From the NCBI GenBank assembly GCA_014650015.1, contig BMUD01000038.1:1-33795 (forward strand): a stretch of DNA of 33,795 nt. Direction: 5' to 3'. The notes beneath the pieces were generated by a model that was not told the origin of the DNA, searched no databases, and worked only from the letters and a program-made list of their open reading frames with translations. The stretch is from Streptomyces griseoloalbus (lineage in GTDB: Bacteria > Actinomycetota > Actinomycetes > Streptomycetales > Streptomycetaceae). Of the stretch, positions 7,764-16,316 are shown piece after piece; position 1 is the stretch's first letter; each line of letters starts with the position of its first letter. The position numbers were made by a program, and so were the translations under genes.

Positions 7764-10085
7764 ATGTCCGGTGACAGTGCCGCTTCGGCGCCCGGCCGGT
7801 CCGGGGGCCGTCCGGGGCGGCCTGTCGGCCGGAAGACGGCGGGCTCCCGCTGGGGCCGCCTGCTCGAGGGCGGGCTGCTCCAGGGCGGAGTCCAGGGCAG
7901 CCCGGTGATCCGGCTGTTCGTGCGCTGGGTGCGCCGGCCGCTGCTGCCCGTCATGCGGCTGTGGCGGCGCAACATCCAGCTCAAGGTCGTCGTCACGACG
8001 CTGCTGATGTCGCTCGGCGTGGTCCTGCTGCTGGGCTTCGTCGTCATCGGGCAGGTGCGCAACGGTCTGCTGGACGCCAAGGTGAAGGCCTCGCAGAGTC
8101 AGGCCACCGGCGGGTTCGCGGTGGCCAAACAGCAGGCCGAGGAGGCCGTGAGCGTCACGGACGGCCAGGGCACCGCGGTGGACGGCAGCCCCTCGCAGAG
8201 CGTCATCCAGTGGATGAGCGACCTCGTGGAATCGCTCTCCAGCGGTGGCCAGGGAGCCTTCGACGTGGTCACCCTGCCCGCGAGCGACGAGAGCGGCAGC
8301 GGGCGCGGACCGCGTGCCTCCGGTGAGGTCAACCCGACGGCCAGTGTGCCCGCGGCGCTGCGGGAGCAGATCGACACCAGCACATCGGCGGCGCAGAGCT
8401 ACACGCGCATCGTCTACGACACCAAGAAGGACTCCCAGCCCGGCCTGGTCATCGGCAAGCAGGTCAACGACCCCAACAGCGACCCGTACCAGCTGTACTA
8501 CCTCTTCCCGCTCACCCAGGAGGAGAAGTCGCTGAGCCTGGTCAAGGGCACCCTGGCGACCGCCGGGCTGTTCGTCGTCGTACTCCTCGGGGCGATCGCC
8601 TGGCTGGTGGTGCGCCAGGTCGTCACGCCGGTGCGGATGGCGGCCGGGATCGCCGAGCGGCTGTCCGCCGGGCGGCTGCAGGAACGGATGAAGGTCACCG
8701 GCGAGGACGACATCGCGCGGCTGGGCGAGGCCTTCAACAAGATGGCGCAGAACCTGCAGTCGAAGATCAACCAGCTGGAGGACCTGTCGCGGATGCAGCG
8801 CCGGTTCGTGTCCGACGTGTCGCACGAGCTGCGGACGCCGCTGACGACCGTGCGGATGGCCGCGGACGTCATCCATGAGGCGCGCGAGGACTTCGACCCG
8901 GTCACCGCGCGGTCGGCCGAGCTGCTCGCCGACCAGCTGGACCGGTTCGAGTCGCTGCTCGCGGACCTGCTGGAGATCAGCCGTTTCGACGCGGGCGCGG
9001 CGGCGCTGGAGGCGGACGCGATAGACCTGCGGGAGGTCGTACGGCGTGTGGTGAGCGGCGCCGAGCCGCTCGCCGAGCGCAAGGGCACGCTGATCAAGAT
9101 CGTCGGTGATCAGCAGCCCGTCGTCGCCGAGGCCGACGCGCGGCGCGTGGAGCGCGTGCTGCGCAACCTCGTCGTCAACGCGGTGGAACACGGTGAGGGC
9201 AAGAACGTCGTCGTGAAGCTGGCCGCGGCCGGCGGGGCGGTGGCGGTGGCGGTGCGCGACTACGGGGTCGGGCTCAAGCCCGGCGAGGCGACCCGGGTGT
9301 TCAGCCGCTTCTGGCGGGCCGACCCGGCCCGCGCGCGTACCACCGGCGGTACCGGGCTGGGTCTGTCCATCGCCCTGGAGGACGCGCGGCTGCACGGCGG
9401 CTGGCTCCAGGCGTGGGGCGAGCCGGGCGGCGGCTCCCAGTTCCGGCTGACGCTGCCCAGGACCGCGGACGAGCCGCTGAGGGGGTCTCCCATACCCCTG
9501 GAGCCCAAGGACTCGCGGCGCAACCGCGGGCTGGACGATGCCGGTCCGCCGCGCGGTGACGGGGACGGCGAGAAGCGTGCCACGGCGCAGGAGCCGGGCG
9601 CCGACGGGCCCGCGCGGGCGGCCCGGGACCCGTTCGCGCTGAGGCCGTCGGCCGTGGCCCCCACGGCCGACCCGACGGCTCTGCCGGGCAACGGGGCGCG
9701 CGTGGTGTCCCGGCCCGGGAGTACGGGCGTGACGCCCGGGGCGAGGGCAGAGGACGGTTCGTCGTCCGCCGGGGGCGGTGACGCGCAGGTGCGGGGCGCG
9801 GGTCCCGAGAGCGACGGGCTCTTTGGTGCCGGTCGTGACGGAGCCGACGCGGGCGTGGCCGCCGGTGGGCCGCAGGCAGAGCGCGGTGGCCCCGCGGGAC
9901 GGCCGGACGGCGGCCGGTCCGAGGGGATCGCGGAACGGCCATCGGAGGGTGTCCGTGGCGGGGCCGGGGAGCCGGAGCCGCGACCCGGGGCCCCGGTCGG
10001 CGCCGACGGAGGGCTCGGCGGCGAACGTGGCGAGAGTGCGGCGCGAGGCGCGGCAAGGGACGGGGAGGCTTCGCGTGGGCGGTGA
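7764..10085 (+). CDS. mtrB: Sensor histidine kinase MtrB
   Basis: MtrB is the membrane kinase that phosphorylates MtrA. In 773 residues the order is: a basic cytoplasmic N-terminus, membrane segment 1 (about 74-96), an extracellular sensor of about 165 residues, membrane segment 2 (about 264-284), HAMP, HisKA with the phospho-histidine in VSHELRTPLT (His354), and HATPase_c with N box NLVVNAVEH (Asn472) and G box GTGLGLSIA. After about residue 570 comes a low-complexity tail of some 200 residues rich in Gly, Ala, Arg, Asp and Pro, with no recognisable domain. ATG 7764 follows the mtrA stop by one base, with AGGA in the mtrA end. The 3' end overlaps lpqB by 11 bases. Confidence 0.95.
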   Translation: MSGDSAASAPGRSGGRPGRPVGRKTAGSRWGRLLEGGLLQGGVQGSPVIRLFVRWVRRPLLPVMRLWRRNIQLKVVVTTLLMSLGVVLLLGFVVIGQVRNGLLDAKVKASQSQATGGFAVAKQQAEEAVSVTDGQGTAVDGSPSQSVIQWMSDLVESLSSGGQGAFDVVTLPASDESGSGRGPRASGEVNPTASVPAALREQIDTSTSAAQSYTRIVYDTKKDSQPGLVIGKQVNDPNSDPYQLYYLFPLTQEEKSLSLVKGTLATAGLFVVVLLGAIAWLVVRQVVTPVRMAAGIAERLSAGRLQERMKVTGEDDIARLGEAFNKMAQNLQSKINQLEDLSRMQRRFVSDVSHELRTPLTTVRMAADVIHEAREDFDPVTARSAELLADQLDRFESLLADLLEISRFDAGAAALEADAIDLREVVRRVVSGAEPLAERKGTLIKIVGDQQPVVAEADARRVERVLRNLVVNAVEHGEGKNVVVKLAAAGGAVAVAVRDYGVGLKPGEATRVFSRFWRADPARARTTGGTGLGLSIALEDARLHGGWLQAWGEPGGGSQFRLTLPRTADEPLRGSPIPLEPKDSRRNRGLDDAGPPRGDGDGEKRATAQEPGADGPARAARDPFALRPSAVAPTADPTALPGNGARVVSRPGSTGVTPGARAEDGSSSAGGGDAQVRGAGPESDGLFGAGRDGADAGVAAGGPQAERGGPAGRPDGGRSEGIAERPSEGVRGGAGEPEPRPGAPVGADGGLGGERGESAARGAARDGEASRGR

Positions 10086-11913
10086 GCGCGGTGGGCACGG
10101 CCGGGGGGCATCGGTGCGGGCGGTGGCGTTCGCCGCCGGTGGGGTCGTCCTGCTGGCCGGGTGCGCCTCGATGCCCGACAGCGGGGATCTGCGGGGCGTC
10201 GAGTCCACGCCGCGGCAGGACACACAGGTACGGGTGTTCGCCATGCCGCCGAGTGAGGACGCCACCCCCACGCAGATCGTGCAGGGCTTCCTGGAGGCGC
10301 TGACCAGCGACGACCCGGACTACAAGACCGCACGCCAGTATCTGACCCGCGAGGCGGCGAAGACCTGGCGGCCGGAGCTGTCCACCACCGTGCTGTCGGA
10401 CGGTCCGGGCGCCCAGGCCGACCGTCCGGACCGGCAGGACACCGGCTCCCTCTCCTACACGCTGACCGGGACCAAGGTCGCCACCGTGGACGCGCAGCAG
10501 TCGTACGCGCCCGCCTCCGGGTCCTACAACAAGCTCGTGCACCTCACGAGGGACGCCGAGAACGGCCAGTGGCGCATCGACGCGGTGCCGCAGGGCGTCG
10601 TCATGGGCAAGTCGGACTTCCAGCGCAACTACATGTCCGTCAACAAGTACTACTTCGCCTCGAACAACGCGGGCACCGCCTCCGGAACGCCGCCGGTGGC
10701 GGTCGCCGATCCCGTCTTCGTGCGCAGTCACGTCGACCCGACGACCCAGATGGTGCGCTCCCTCATCGGCGGGCCCACCACCTGGCTGGACCCTGTCGTC
10801 AGGTCGAGCTTCCCCACGGGGACGGCGCTGCGCAAGGACGCCGGTCCGCTGGCGCCGGACGACCGGGGCAGGCTGACCGTGCCGCTCAACGACAGGGCGG
10901 CCGAGGTCGGTGTGGGCCGGTGCGAGGAGATGGCGGCCCAACTGCTGTTCACGCTGCGCAATCTCGGTCCCGCGGTGGAGGAGGTCGAGCTGCGGGCCGA
11001 TGGCGGACAGCTGTGTTCGCTCACCCGGGAGGGCGCGGAGACCGTGGCCACCAGGGGCGCGCTGCAGCAGCCCGACTACCTGTACTTCGTCGACGACGAG
11101 CACCGCCTGGTGCGGATCGCCGCGGGCAGCAGCGACACGGAGCCGGACCCGGTGCCCGGGGCGCTGGGCGAGGGGGAGCAGGCGCTGCGCTCGGTCGCGG
11201 TCGCACGGGACGAGCGCACCGCGGCCGGGGTCGGTATCGACGGCAGGTCGCTGTTCGTCGCCCCGCTGGCGTCGGACAGTTCCCTCGTCGAGCCCGTGCT
11301 GCGCAGCCGGGGCAAGACGGAGGAGGACCGGCTGACCACGCCCAGCTGGGACGCCCGGGGCGGACTGTGGGTGGCCGACCGTGACCCCGCCGACCCGCGG
11401 CTGTACCTGCTGGAGAAGGGCGCCGAGGAGCCGCTGGAGGTGCGGACGCCGGGGCTGGACGGCCGGGTGCGGGCCGTACGGGTGGCCGCCGACGGGGTGC
11501 GGATCGCGCTCGTCGTGGAGAAGGGCGACCGGCGTTCCCTGCTGATCGGGCGGATCGAACGGAGCGAGCCGGACGGCAGGACGGAGGAGCGCCCGACGGT
11601 CACCGTGCTGCAACTGCGCTCCGCGACGCCCGAGCTGGAGCAGGTCACGGCCATGTCCTGGGCCGGGGAGAGCCGGCTCGTGGTGGTCGGCCGCGAGCAC
11701 GGAGGCGTGGAGCAGATGAAGTACGTCGAGGTCGACGGCTCTACGCCGGACGTGCCGCCGCCCGCCGCCCTGACCGGCGTCAAGGCCGTCACCGCGTCCG
11801 AGGACGAAGGGGCACCGCTGGTGGCGTACTCCGTGGACGGGATCGTACGGCTGCCCTCGGGGGCGCAGTGGCAGCAGGTGACGAAGGGAACCGCGCCGGT
11901 CTACCCGGGGTGA
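10075..11913 (+). CDS. lpqB: Lipoprotein LpqB
   Basis: LpqB is the lipoprotein partner of MtrAB; in mycobacteria it interacts with the extracellular domain of MtrB and affects MtrA phosphorylation. The 612-residue protein has a lipoprotein signal with the lipobox LLAGC (Cys30), an N-terminal region, a GerMN-type domain (roughly 200-330) and a C-terminal beta-propeller-like part with repeated WDARGGLWVADRD and MSWAGESRLVVVGRE elements. The GTG at 10075 was chosen because GGGGAGG stands six bases upstream and the signal peptide then starts at once; longer open frames upstream lie in mtrB. Overlap with mtrB implies coupled translation. Confidence 0.93.
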   Translation: MGGERGGHGRGASVRAVAFAAGGVVLLAGCASMPDSGDLRGVESTPRQDTQVRVFAMPPSEDATPTQIVQGFLEALTSDDPDYKTARQYLTREAAKTWRPELSTTVLSDGPGAQADRPDRQDTGSLSYTLTGTKVATVDAQQSYAPASGSYNKLVHLTRDAENGQWRIDAVPQGVVMGKSDFQRNYMSVNKYYFASNNAGTASGTPPVAVADPVFVRSHVDPTTQMVRSLIGGPTTWLDPVVRSSFPTGTALRKDAGPLAPDDRGRLTVPLNDRAAEVGVGRCEEMAAQLLFTLRNLGPAVEEVELRADGGQLCSLTREGAETVATRGALQQPDYLYFVDDEHRLVRIAAGSSDTEPDPVPGALGEGEQALRSVAVARDERTAAGVGIDGRSLFVAPLASDSSLVEPVLRSRGKTEEDRLTTPSWDARGGLWVADRDPADPRLYLLEKGAEEPLEVRTPGLDGRVRAVRVAADGVRIALVVEKGDRRSLLIGRIERSEPDGRTEERPTVTVLQLRSATPELEQVTAMSWAGESRLVVVGREHGGVEQMKYVEVDGSTPDVPPPAALTGVKAVTASEDEGAPLVAYSVDGIVRLPSGAQWQQVTKGTAPVYPG

Positions 11914-11977
11914 GCGAACCGGCCCGGCCCGGTCCGCGTCCGGTGGCGGGCGCATCCGTCCGGCCCGGTCCGCGCGG

Positions 11978-11986
11978 TTGTCCACA
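11978..11986 (+). promoter_or_regulatory. Single DnaA-box-like site
   Basis: TTGTCCACA is an exact match to the preferred DnaA box of Streptomyces. It sits alone in the 112-base gap between lpqB and the comF-like gene; no second box is close, so this is not an origin. It could bind DnaA as a regulator or titration site, or be chance. Confidence 0.3.
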
Positions 11987-12025
11987 GGGGTGGCCGGGTG
12001 CGGCGGGCGTTGGCACAGTGGGCCC

Positions 12026-13033
12026 ATGCGGGACTGGTGGCGGGACCTCACCGACCTGGTGCTTCCGGCCGAGTGCGGCGGATGCGGCAGGCCTCGTGCG
12101 GTGCTCTGCGCACCGTGCCGTACGGCGTTGAGCGGGGCTCCGCCGCGCCGGGTCCGGCCGGTGCCCGAGCCGGCCGGTCTGCCCCCGGTGCATGCGGCGG
12201 CCCCGTACGCGGACGAGGTGCGCGCCGCGCTGCTGGCCCACAAGGAGCGGGGAGCCCTGGCCCTCTCCGGGCCGCTGGGGAAGGCCCTGGCGGGAGCGGT
12301 GCGGGCGGGTCTGGGAGCGGCTTCGGCGGGCGCCTGCGGGGTGCGGGAGGTGACGGTGGCGCGTACGGCGCGGACGTCGTGCGGGGCCCGCGTCGGGGGA
12401 CCGGACGGCACCCGCGGCTCGGTGCTGCTCGTCCCCGTGCCGTCCGCGCGGCGGGCGGTGCGGGCGCGCGGGCATGATCCCGCTCGGCGGATCGCGTATG
12501 CGGCGGCGGGTGAGTTGCGGCGGGCAGGGGTACCCGCCCGAGTGCTTCCCGCGCTGCGGCAGCGACGGATGGTGGCCGATCAGGCGGGGCTCAACTCCCG
12601 GCAGCGGCTGGCCAATCTCGCCGGGGCGCTGACGGTGGTACCGGGCTGCGGCCGGCTGCTCTCCACCGGCCGGGTCGTGCTGGTCGACGACGTGATGACG
12701 ACCGGGGCGTCGCTGGCCGAGGCGGCGCGTGCGGTACGGGCGGAGTCGCGGGCCGCGGCACGCGAAGCGGAACCGGAACCGGACATCGCATCCGGGAGGG
12801 GGCCGGACGCGGGCGCCGGATCGAGTATTTCGGGGGCCGCGTTCGTGTACCTGGGTGAGACAGGGGAAGGGAGAGGGGAACAGCGGAACGGATCAGCTCA
12901 ACAGAGTGCGGGTCGGCGCTCCGTCCGGACGCCGGGTGCGACGGGCCCGGGCGACGCCGACGGGATCATCGACGTGATGTGCGCGGCCGTCGTCGCGGCA
13001 TCACCGGACGCCTTCGAAATACTCCGGAACTGA
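12026..13033 (+). CDS. ComF family phosphoribosyltransferase-like protein
   Basis: The protein has an N-terminal zinc-ribbon pattern (CGGCGRPRAVLCAPC, about residues 18-32) and a type I phosphoribosyltransferase domain with the PRPP loop VDDVMTTGASL (about 220-230), the layout of ComF/GntX proteins. ComF assists DNA uptake in Gram-positive bacteria; in actinobacteria its role is not settled. It corresponds to the gene between lpqB and hpf in other actinobacteria. At 335 residues it is about 100 longer than usual. The extra length is a disordered insertion at about 240-318, after the PRPP loop, while the normal C-terminal element AAVVAASPDAFEILRN remains. The ATG at 12026 lacks a strong ribosome binding site but fits the conserved start. 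Confidence 0.88.
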   Translation: MRDWWRDLTDLVLPAECGGCGRPRAVLCAPCRTALSGAPPRRVRPVPEPAGLPPVHAAAPYADEVRAALLAHKERGALALSGPLGKALAGAVRAGLGAASAGACGVREVTVARTARTSCGARVGGPDGTRGSVLLVPVPSARRAVRARGHDPARRIAYAAAGELRRAGVPARVLPALRQRRMVADQAGLNSRQRLANLAGALTVVPGCGRLLSTGRVVLVDDVMTTGASLAEAARAVRAESRAAAREAEPEPDIASGRGPDAGAGSSISGAAFVYLGETGEGRGEQRNGSAQQSAGRRSVRTPGATGPGDADGIIDVMCAAVVAASPDAFEILRN

Positions 13034-13346
13034 TTGAGAACGTGCGTCGTTGCAGGTAATGAGAGGCCAATTCACCAGAATGGAGGTATGACGCGGTAGA
13101 GGGTGACGCCATCCGTCCCGGCGAGATATGTTCGGTTGTGAGGGAAAGCCGCAGGCCACACCCCTCCGAGTCCGATTGCCGTGCTGCGGGGTTCCGGTAA
13201 AACACCCGCGTCGGTGGAGTGGATATCTCGCTCATGGGGGAGGAGGTGGAAGTCACCGAGTCCGAGGTTCCGGACCTCACCGGAGCCTGGTGCAAAAGGG
13301 AGACGCTCCGCATAGAAAACGGAGTGATCCGGGAACGGAGTTCTGC
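13034..13346 (+). promoter_or_regulatory. hpf upstream region with candidate promoter
   Basis: These 313 bases between comF and hpf contain no convincing gene. Directly after the comF stop, TTGAGA (13034-13039) and TAATGA (13057-13062) are separated by 17 bases, a fair match to a vegetative promoter except for the last base of the -10. If used, it leaves a leader of about 280 bases. The second half of the region is purine-rich and has a small hairpin, gtccg/cggac, near 13259-13274. GGAACGGAG at 13332-13340 is the ribosome binding site for hpf. Confidence 0.45.
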
Positions 13347-14039
13347 GTGGACATCGTCGTCAAGGGCCGCAAGACCGAGGTGCCCGAGCGGTTCCGGAAG
13401 CACGTGGCCGAGAAGCTGAACCTGGAGAAGATCCAGAAGCTCGATGGCAAGGTGATCAGCCTCGACGTCGAGGTGTCCAAGGAGCCCAACCCCCGACAGG
13501 CCGACCGCAGTGACCGAGTGGAGATCACGCTCCGCTCCCGCGGTCCGGTGATCCGGGCGGAGGCAGCGGCGAGCGATGCGTACGCGGCGCTCGACCTGGC
13601 AGCGGAAAAGCTGGACGCCCGGCTGCGCAAGCAGCACGACAAGCGTTTCTCGCGACGCGGTTCGCGCAGGATCTCGGCCGCCGAGGTCCCCGACCACGTC
13701 CCGGGCGCGGCGACACTCAACGGGACCGGCGCGCCCTCCGCCGAGGAGGAGCGGGAGGCCGTCCCGACGAAGAGGATCGGCTCGCTGGAGGTACAGGGTG
13801 ACGGCCCCCTGGTCGTCCGCGAGAAGACCCACGTGGCGGCGCCCATGACCCTCGACCAGGCGCTCTACGAGATGGAGCTGGTCGGGCACGACTTCTACCT
13901 GTTCATCGACTCCGAGACCAAGGAACCCAGTGTCGTCTACCGACGGCACGCCTACGACTACGGCGTGATCCACCTCAGCACCGACACGATGGTCACCGCG
14001 ACCAACTCCCCCGAAGCGGGCGGAACGCTCGGCGGCTGA
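13347..14039 (+). CDS. hpf: Long-form ribosome hibernation promoting factor
   Basis: The protein binds the small ribosomal subunit and drives formation of inactive 100S ribosome dimers in stationary phase or stress. It has 230 residues, the size of long-form HPF. The N-terminal HPF/RaiA domain (1-100) starts MDIVVKGRKTEVPERFR, a charged linker follows, and the C-terminal dimerisation domain (about 165-225) has the hallmark ALYEMELVGHDFYLFIDSET and VVYRRHAYDYGVIHL. The GTG at 13347 is set by alignment of the first residues and by GGAACGGAG six bases upstream. In mycobacteria and Streptomyces the gene lies between comF and secA, as here. Confidence 0.95.
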   Translation: MDIVVKGRKTEVPERFRKHVAEKLNLEKIQKLDGKVISLDVEVSKEPNPRQADRSDRVEITLRSRGPVIRAEAAASDAYAALDLAAEKLDARLRKQHDKRFSRRGSRRISAAEVPDHVPGAATLNGTGAPSAEEEREAVPTKRIGSLEVQGDGPLVVREKTHVAAPMTLDQALYEMELVGHDFYLFIDSETKEPSVVYRRHAYDYGVIHLSTDTMVTATNSPEAGGTLGG

Positions 14040-14061
14040 CACTGCCGGGCGAGAGCCGAGC

Positions 14062-14125
14062 CGGTGCCCCTGGTGCGCGTGTGCGCCCCCAGGGGCACCG
14101 GTGTGCGCCCACCGGGAGCGCACAC
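14062..14125 (+). terminator. hpf terminator, two consecutive hairpins
   Basis: A 12-base-pair perfect stem (cggtgcccctgg at 14062-14073 with ccaggggcaccg at 14089-14100) has a 15-base loop. It is followed immediately by an 8-base-pair stem (gtgtgcgc at 14101-14108 with gcgcacac at 14118-14125). There is no U-run, as is usual in Streptomyces. The pair closes the hpf transcript and separates it from the response regulator. Confidence 0.75.
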
Positions 14126-14242
14126 CGGCACCCGGTGTCGTCGCGGCATGGAATCATGGCGGCAACGGCCCAACCGGTGGGCCGTTGCCTTGGGTTGGCG
14201 ATGGCTCAGGACCACAGGCCACAGCCTTCAGGGGGAGGAACG

Positions 14243-14989
14243 ATGGCGGACAGCTTCGGACCGATGCATCACGGGGGTGCCGACGACGGCGTCGCCGGCA
14301 TGGGCCCGGACGCGGACACTCCACGCAAGGAGCCGATCAGAGTCCTTGTGGTGGACGACCACGCGCTGTTCCGCCGCGGACTGGAGATCGTGCTCGCCGC
14401 CGAGGAGGACATCCAGGTCGTCGGCGAGGCGGGGGACGGCGCCGAGGCCGTGGAGAAGGCGGCCGACCTGCTGCCCGACATCGTCCTGATGGACGTGCGG
14501 ATGCCCAAGCGGGGCGGGATCGAGGCGTGCACCTCCATCAAGGAGGTCGCCCCGAGCGCGAAGATCATCATGCTGACGATCAGCGACGAGGAAGCCGATC
14601 TCTACGAGGCCATCAAGGCGGGCGCGACCGGCTACCTCCTCAAGGAGATCTCCACGGACGAGGTGGCCACCGCCATTCGCGCGGTGGCCGACGGGCAGTC
14701 GCAGATCAGCCCGTCCATGGCGTCGAAACTGCTCACCGAGTTCAAGTCGATGATCCAGCGGACCGACGAGCGCCGGCTCGTCCCCGCGCCCCGGCTGACG
14801 GACCGTGAGCTGGAAGTCCTCAAGCTCGTGGCCACGGGGAAGAACAACCGCGACATCGCCAAGGAGCTGTTCATCTCCGAGAACACCGTGAAGAACCATG
14901 TGCGCAACATCCTGGAGAAGCTGCAGCTGCACTCCAGGATGGAGGCGGTGGTCTACGCGATGCGGGAGAAGATCCTCGAGATCCGGTGA
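14243..14989 (+). CDS. NarL/LuxR-type orphan response regulator
   Basis: The 248-residue protein has an unstructured N-terminus of about 30 residues, a receiver domain (about 31-150) with acidic pocket VVDDH, phospho-acceptor in VLMDVRMP (Asp84) and the conserved lysine in YLLKEIS, and a C-terminal LuxR helix-turn-helix (LTDRELEVLKLVATGKNNRDIAKELFISENTVKNHV region, about 182-245). It therefore probably binds DNA on phosphorylation. No histidine kinase gene is adjacent, so its partner is unknown. GGGGGAGGAA a few bases before ATG 14243 fixes the start. It lies between hpf and secA with its own upstream gap after the hpf terminator. Confidence 0.93.
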   Translation: MADSFGPMHHGGADDGVAGMGPDADTPRKEPIRVLVVDDHALFRRGLEIVLAAEEDIQVVGEAGDGAEAVEKAADLLPDIVLMDVRMPKRGGIEACTSIKEVAPSAKIIMLTISDEEADLYEAIKAGATGYLLKEISTDEVATAIRAVADGQSQISPSMASKLLTEFKSMIQRTDERRLVPAPRLTDRELEVLKLVATGKNNRDIAKELFISENTVKNHVRNILEKLQLHSRMEAVVYAMREKILEIR

Positions 14990-15079
14990 CGGCCCGCGGC
15001 CTCGGACGGAGGCACGGACGGACCGCACGGACGCACGGGCGAGGGCTCCGAACCAGGGCTGCGCCGAGGGCCCAGACCG

Positions 15080-16267
15080 TCAGACGAGGGCCCGGGCGAG
15101 CTCCAGGGTGAGGGCCTCGCGCAGCTCGGGTGCGTCGACCCGCTCCACGCGGACGTTGGTGCAGTCCACCCAGCCCGCCGCCTCCACCAGGGCCTGAGCC
15201 ACGGCGGGCACCGCCTTGGGGCCGTCCAGCGTGACCTGCTTGGCCACCAGCGTGCGGCCCTCGCGAGCCGGGTCGACCCGGCCGACGAGCCGGCCGCCCG
15301 CGAGCACGGGCATCGCGAAGTAGCCGTACACCCGCTTGGGCTTGGGGACGTAGGCCTCCAGGCGGTGGGTGAAGCCGAAGATCCGCTCCGTGCGCGCCCG
15401 CTCCCAGATCAGAGAGTCGAACGGGGACAGCAGGGTCGTACGGTGACGGCCGCGCGGCGCGGTCGCCAGGGCGGCCGGATCGGCCCAGGCCGGCTTGGAC
15501 CAGCCCTCCACCGTGACCGGGACCAGGCCCGAGTCGGCGATCACCGCGTCGACCTGCTCCGCCTTGAGGCGGTGGTAGTCGGCGATGTCCGCGCGCGTCC
15601 CGACGCCGAGGGACTGGCCGGCCAGGCCGACCAGACGGCGCAGGCACTCGGCGTCGTCCAGTTCGTCATGCAGCAGCGCTTGCGGGATCGCGCGCTCGGC
15701 GAGGTCGTAGACCCGCTTCCAGCCGCGGCGCTCGACGCACACCACCTCGCCGTACATCAGGGCGCGCTCGACGGCGACCTTGGTGCCGGACCAGTCCCAC
15801 CACTCGCTGGTGCGCTTGGCGCCGCCCAACTCGGTGGCCGTCAGGGGACCTTCCGCGCGGAGCTGCTTGATCACCTGCTCGTAGACACCGTCGGGGAGCT
15901 CGTGGTGCCAGTGCGGGCGGTCGCGGTAGGCGCGGCGGCGGAAGGCGAAGTGCGGCCACTCCTCGACGGGGAGGATGCACGCGGCGTGCGACCAGTACTC
16001 GAACGCGTGCGGCGGCTGGGAGCCCTTCTTCCAGTAGGCCTCCTCGACGGTCCGGCGCCCGACGGCGCCCAGGCGGGCGTAGGGGATGAGTTCGTGCGAG
16101 CGGGCGAGGACGGAGATGGTGTCGAGCTGCACCGCGCCCAGATGGCGGAGGACCCCCCGGACGCCGGAGCGGCGGTCGGGGGCACCGAGGAAGCCCTGGG
16201 CCCGCAGGGCGATGCGGCGGGCCTCGTCTGCCGAGAGTTCCGTGGTCGGACGCGGAAGGGTCGTCAT
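15080..16267 (-). CDS. YcaQ-like winged-helix DNA glycosylase family protein
   Basis: The 395-residue protein belongs to the HTH_42/DUF1006 family of winged-helix proteins that includes the interstrand-crosslink DNA glycosylases YcaQ/AlkX of E. coli and AlkZ of Streptomyces. Near the N-terminus, HLGAVQLDTISVLARSHEL contains Q-L-D (Gln47, Asp49), the QxD type of catalytic motif known for YcaQ, as opposed to the QxQ of AlkZ. Other family blocks are EYWSHAACILPVEEWP and LLSPFDSLIWERARTERIFGF. This suggests base excision of alkylated or crosslinked DNA, but substrate is inferred only. It lies 49 bases after the GNAT gene on the same strand and converges with the response regulator. The start is ATG 16267 (MTTLPRP). 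Confidence 0.85.
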   Translation of the reverse strand: MTTLPRPTTELSADEARRIALRAQGFLGAPDRRSGVRGVLRHLGAVQLDTISVLARSHELIPYARLGAVGRRTVEEAYWKKGSQPPHAFEYWSHAACILPVEEWPHFAFRRRAYRDRPHWHHELPDGVYEQVIKQLRAEGPLTATELGGAKRTSEWWDWSGTKVAVERALMYGEVVCVERRGWKRVYDLAERAIPQALLHDELDDAECLRRLVGLAGQSLGVGTRADIADYHRLKAEQVDAVIADSGLVPVTVEGWSKPAWADPAALATAPRGRHRTTLLSPFDSLIWERARTERIFGFTHRLEAYVPKPKRVYGYFAMPVLAGGRLVGRVDPAREGRTLVAKQVTLDGPKAVPAVAQALVEAAGWVDCTNVRVERVDAPELREALTLELARALV

Positions 16268-16316
16268 ACGTCCGCACGATAGAGGGCGCCACTGACAAGG
16301 ATGGTGGGGCGGGCCC

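Noticed and set aside
11978-11986. Replication origin suggested by a DnaA box
   Set aside because: Only one box is present and no dnaA/dnaN genes are nearby.
13219-13419. Possible 66-residue peptide upstream of and overlapping hpf
   Set aside because: The first 40 codons look fairly protein-like, but the frame runs on into hpf out of phase, and I know no homologue. Conservation would be needed to revive it.
14990-15079. Terminator between the converging response regulator and YcaQ-like gene
   Set aside because: The region has short repeated cacgga-like words but no stem long enough to support a terminator.
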